A DNA stretch of 22,078 nucleotides from a virus. A program made the translations under genes and the position numbers. Position 1 is the stretch's first letter; each line of letters starts with the position of its first letter. The stretch covers positions 1 through 22,078 of the IMG/VR virus record IMGVR_UViG_3300034060_000918; one strand, given 5' to 3'. The notes beneath the pieces were generated by a model. The model was not told where the DNA came from. It saw only the letters and a program-made list of their open reading frames with translations, and did not search any database. This document shows positions 20,982 through 22,078 of the stretch, in pieces.

Positions 20982-21303
20982 CCATAGACACCTCTTCTTT
21001 GCTACAATCAGCAAAAGATTTGCAATCTGAATTATTACATAAACCAGCACGTAACTTAACCTGGAGTTTCATATCTTCAAATGAATCACCGGTATAACTA
21101 GCAAGTTCTCTAATATGCTTATGCACTTTACTCACTTGAGCATAGCTAGCATCATCATTCTGTACTTCATAAGTAATAATAATTGTATCACCCTCATCCA
21201 TACCCTGGATAAATTGAGACAACTTAGCAGACCCTAAGGGATCGATTTCTAGGTTCTTATTTACTACTTTTGCGCGTATACTTACGGGTAGTTGGTTTGC
21301 CAT
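20929..21303 (-). CDS. Possible NinB/Orf-like recombination protein (124 aa)
   Basis: The C-terminal part (YAQVSKVHKHIRELASYTGDSFEDMKLQVK, then AGLC, then KSFADCSKEEVSMAIQASIEIGELVGF) follows the order seen in NinB/Orf-type and related phage recombination proteins: a Q---VH-LI-ELA-Y-G-S-ED-K-QVK block, then KS----S-EE-S--I-----I. The N-terminal half is beta-rich (VSIRAKVVNKNLEID, DTIIITYEVQN). The assignment is tentative, since the family is diverse. It fits the recombination set (exonuclease, Sak4, SSB) in this module. Its last 53 nt overlap the plus-strand gene on the opposite strand, and its start overlaps the AT-hook gene by 47 nt. Confidence 0.5.
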   Translation of the reverse strand: MANQLPVSIRAKVVNKNLEIDPLGSAKLSQFIQGMDEGDTIIITYEVQNDDASYAQVSKVHKHIRELASYTGDSFEDMKLQVKLRAGLCNNSDCKSFADCSKEEVSMAIQASIEIGELVGFSLY

Positions 21304-21589
21304 TTACTTTAGGTTTATTAGTACTTCCTTTAGGTCTTCCTACTTTCTTCTTAACTACAACCTCTTCTTTCTTAACAGGAGGAATAGGTTTTAAATACTT
21401 CTCAAACTGTAGCTTGTGATTCTCAATAACACACTCAGCATAATCATCTGCTAAATCGCTGTACCTATTTTCTAGATAATCTAATTCATCTTGAAGATTC
21501 TTAGTCTTCTTATTTCTAATAGCTAAACCTATAGCCATACCGGTAGTTAAACCAGTAAATACAAATACACATGCATCAAATGTTTCCAT
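21257..21589 (-). CDS. Membrane-anchored coiled-coil protein with AT-hook
   Basis: 110 aa. One N-terminal membrane span (about 5-24, ACVFVFTGLTTGMAIGLAI) is followed by a probable coiled coil (about 30-65), a basic Pro/Lys linker and the AT-hook GRPKGS at 84-89 within a Lys/Arg-rich tail. AT-hooks bind the minor groove of AT-rich DNA, so the protein could tether phage DNA or its replication complex to the host membrane, or compact it. Combining a membrane span with an AT-hook in a 110-aa phage protein is unusual. No family name is given. It overlaps genes on both sides, by 47 nt and 14 nt. Confidence 0.75.
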   Translation of the reverse strand: METFDACVFVFTGLTTGMAIGLAIRNKKTKNLQDELDYLENRYSDLADDYAECVIENHKLQFEKYLKPIPPVKKEEVVVKKKVGRPKGSTNKPKVNGKPTTRKYTRKSSK

Positions 21590-21917
21590 TTCTTTTTTCT
21601 TTTAAATGATTTTCAATTAATTCCGCACACTCTTGCATTTCCAGATAATCCATATCTGTTATGAGCTCTGCAAACTTGCTCAATCTATTAGACATTTCTA
21701 CCATGTCTATCTGGTCAGGTATATCCCAGAATGCTTTCAGTAATGGACCGTGTTCTTTAACTACGATATCATTAAAGTTATTCAAGACATTCTTAGTCTT
21801 ATGCCTGTTAAACCACTTTATGTTAGCGGTTTCATCTGCTGCAAACACAGCCATCTGTAACCACACTACAAGATTAGCAATCTTGATTCTTTCTAAGTCC
21901 TTGTGTTCTAATGACAT
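21576..21917 (-). CDS. Hypothetical protein (113 aa)
   Basis: No family is recognised. The protein is helical throughout, with MSLEHKDLERIKIANLVVWL, then NIKWFNRHKTKNVLNNFNDI and LSKFAELITDMDYLEMQECA. No membrane span or catalytic motif is evident. Its ATG lies inside the end of the partial gene upstream (10-nt overlap), and its end overlaps the AT-hook gene by 14 nt, so it is part of the same coupled operon. Confidence 0.6.
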   Translation of the reverse strand: MSLEHKDLERIKIANLVVWLQMAVFAADETANIKWFNRHKTKNVLNNFNDIVVKEHGPLLKAFWDIPDQIDMVEMSNRLSKFAELITDMDYLEMQECAELIENHLKEKRNGNI

Positions 21918-22078
21918 AAATGTAATTTAGCTAACTTATCCTCTACTGTAATGTACTCTATCTTAAGACCTGCCCACTCTGGTAGAAAAGATCCCATGTC
22001 TGTACCATTTATCTCCTCACCATGCCATTCTGCTTGTGCAGTAATGTAGGGTCCACCACTAGGGTCAATCATAGAGAA
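21908..22078 (-). CDS. C-terminal end of an unknown protein (5' end beyond the window)
   Basis: An open minus-strand frame enters from the right edge and ends at TAG 21910-21908, giving 56 residues that include MIDPSGGPYITAQAEWHGEE and FLPEWAGLKIEYITVEDK. It overlaps the start of the 113-aa gene by 10 nt, in keeping with the coupling seen along the operon. Nothing about function can be said from the tail; the GGPYITA and Trp-rich stretch suggest a folded beta domain. It is also one of the clear cases where TAG serves as stop. Confidence 0.6.
   Translation of the reverse strand, partial: FSMIDPSGGPYITAQAEWHGEEINGTDMGSFLPEWAGLKIEYITVEDKLAKLHLCH

Noticed and set aside
1-22078. TAG stop-codon recoding as in some crAss-like phages
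   Set aside because: TAG ends the plus-strand gene at 20979-20981 and the partial gene at 21908-21910, and the long genes contain no in-frame TAG.
1-22078. tRNA genes, CRISPR arrays, integrase or attachment site
   Set aside because: No cloverleaf-like segment with a TTC-A arm, no regularly spaced repeats and no recombinase motif were found; the few gaps between genes are too short for most of these.

Overview
This window looks like part of a tailed double-stranded DNA phage genome with a Bacteroidota host, and most resembles a crAss-like phage (Crassvirales or a close relative). That placement is inferred from gene content and recalled families, not from any search. Supporting signs: the sequence is AT-rich; genes are packed head to tail with overlaps; start codons follow A-rich leaders with no obvious Shine-Dalgarno sequence; one good promoter fits the Bacteroidota -33/-7 type (TTG ... 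TAnnTTTG); and there are small proteins of families common in Bacteroidota phages (ME-K-QTAVEWL ... EYYNETYG and GAEWQAKQMYSKEE types). TAA, TGA and TAG all appear to be used as stops, so there is no sign of TAG recoding. No integrase, structural gene of known type, tRNA or CRISPR was seen.

Layout. Positions 1-290 (+) are the end of a rightward module, with two small very basic proteins. From 287 to the right edge almost everything is on the minus strand and reads leftward. In transcription order from the right edge the genes are: a partial gene, a 113-aa protein, a membrane-anchored AT-hook protein, a possible NinB/Orf-like protein, uracil-DNA glycosylase, a 96-aa protein, a DnaA domain IV-like protein, a 184-aa protein, a two-span membrane peptide, DnaB-type helicase, a 178-aa protein, a Sak4-like ATPase, a probable SSB, a divergent primase, a 90-aa protein, a SegE-like GIY-YIG nuclease, a DUF6878-like protein, a run of five small accessory genes, a free-standing HNH endonuclease, a DUF6915 protein, then an unusual cluster (paralog 3, VWA-metallopeptidase, MoxR AAA+ ATPase, paralogs 2 and 1), a PD-(D/E)XK nuclease, two conserved unknowns (183 and 132 aa), family B DNA polymerase, a DUF932-like protein, a DUF1599-like protein and a MazG-like pyrophosphohydrolase. 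One gene (20637-20981) lies alone on the plus strand inside this block.

How it works together. The minus-strand block is a replication, recombination and nucleotide-pool module. It has an initiator-like DNA-binding protein, helicase, primase, SSB and polymerase, a nuclease plus Sak4 annealing system, and UDG with two all-alpha NTP-pyrophosphatase-type proteins. No sliding clamp or loader is present, but the polymerase ends in a perfect bacterial beta-clamp-binding motif (QLNLF), which suggests it borrows the host clamp. The least explained part is the cluster at 6118-11149, where a MoxR ATPase and a DUF2201-type VWA/HExxH protein sit among three proteins that share one repeated domain. This is the best candidate for an undescribed system. 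Two terminator hairpins (4177-4205 and 15388-15419) divide the block, and the 132-aa gene has both its own promoter and terminator.
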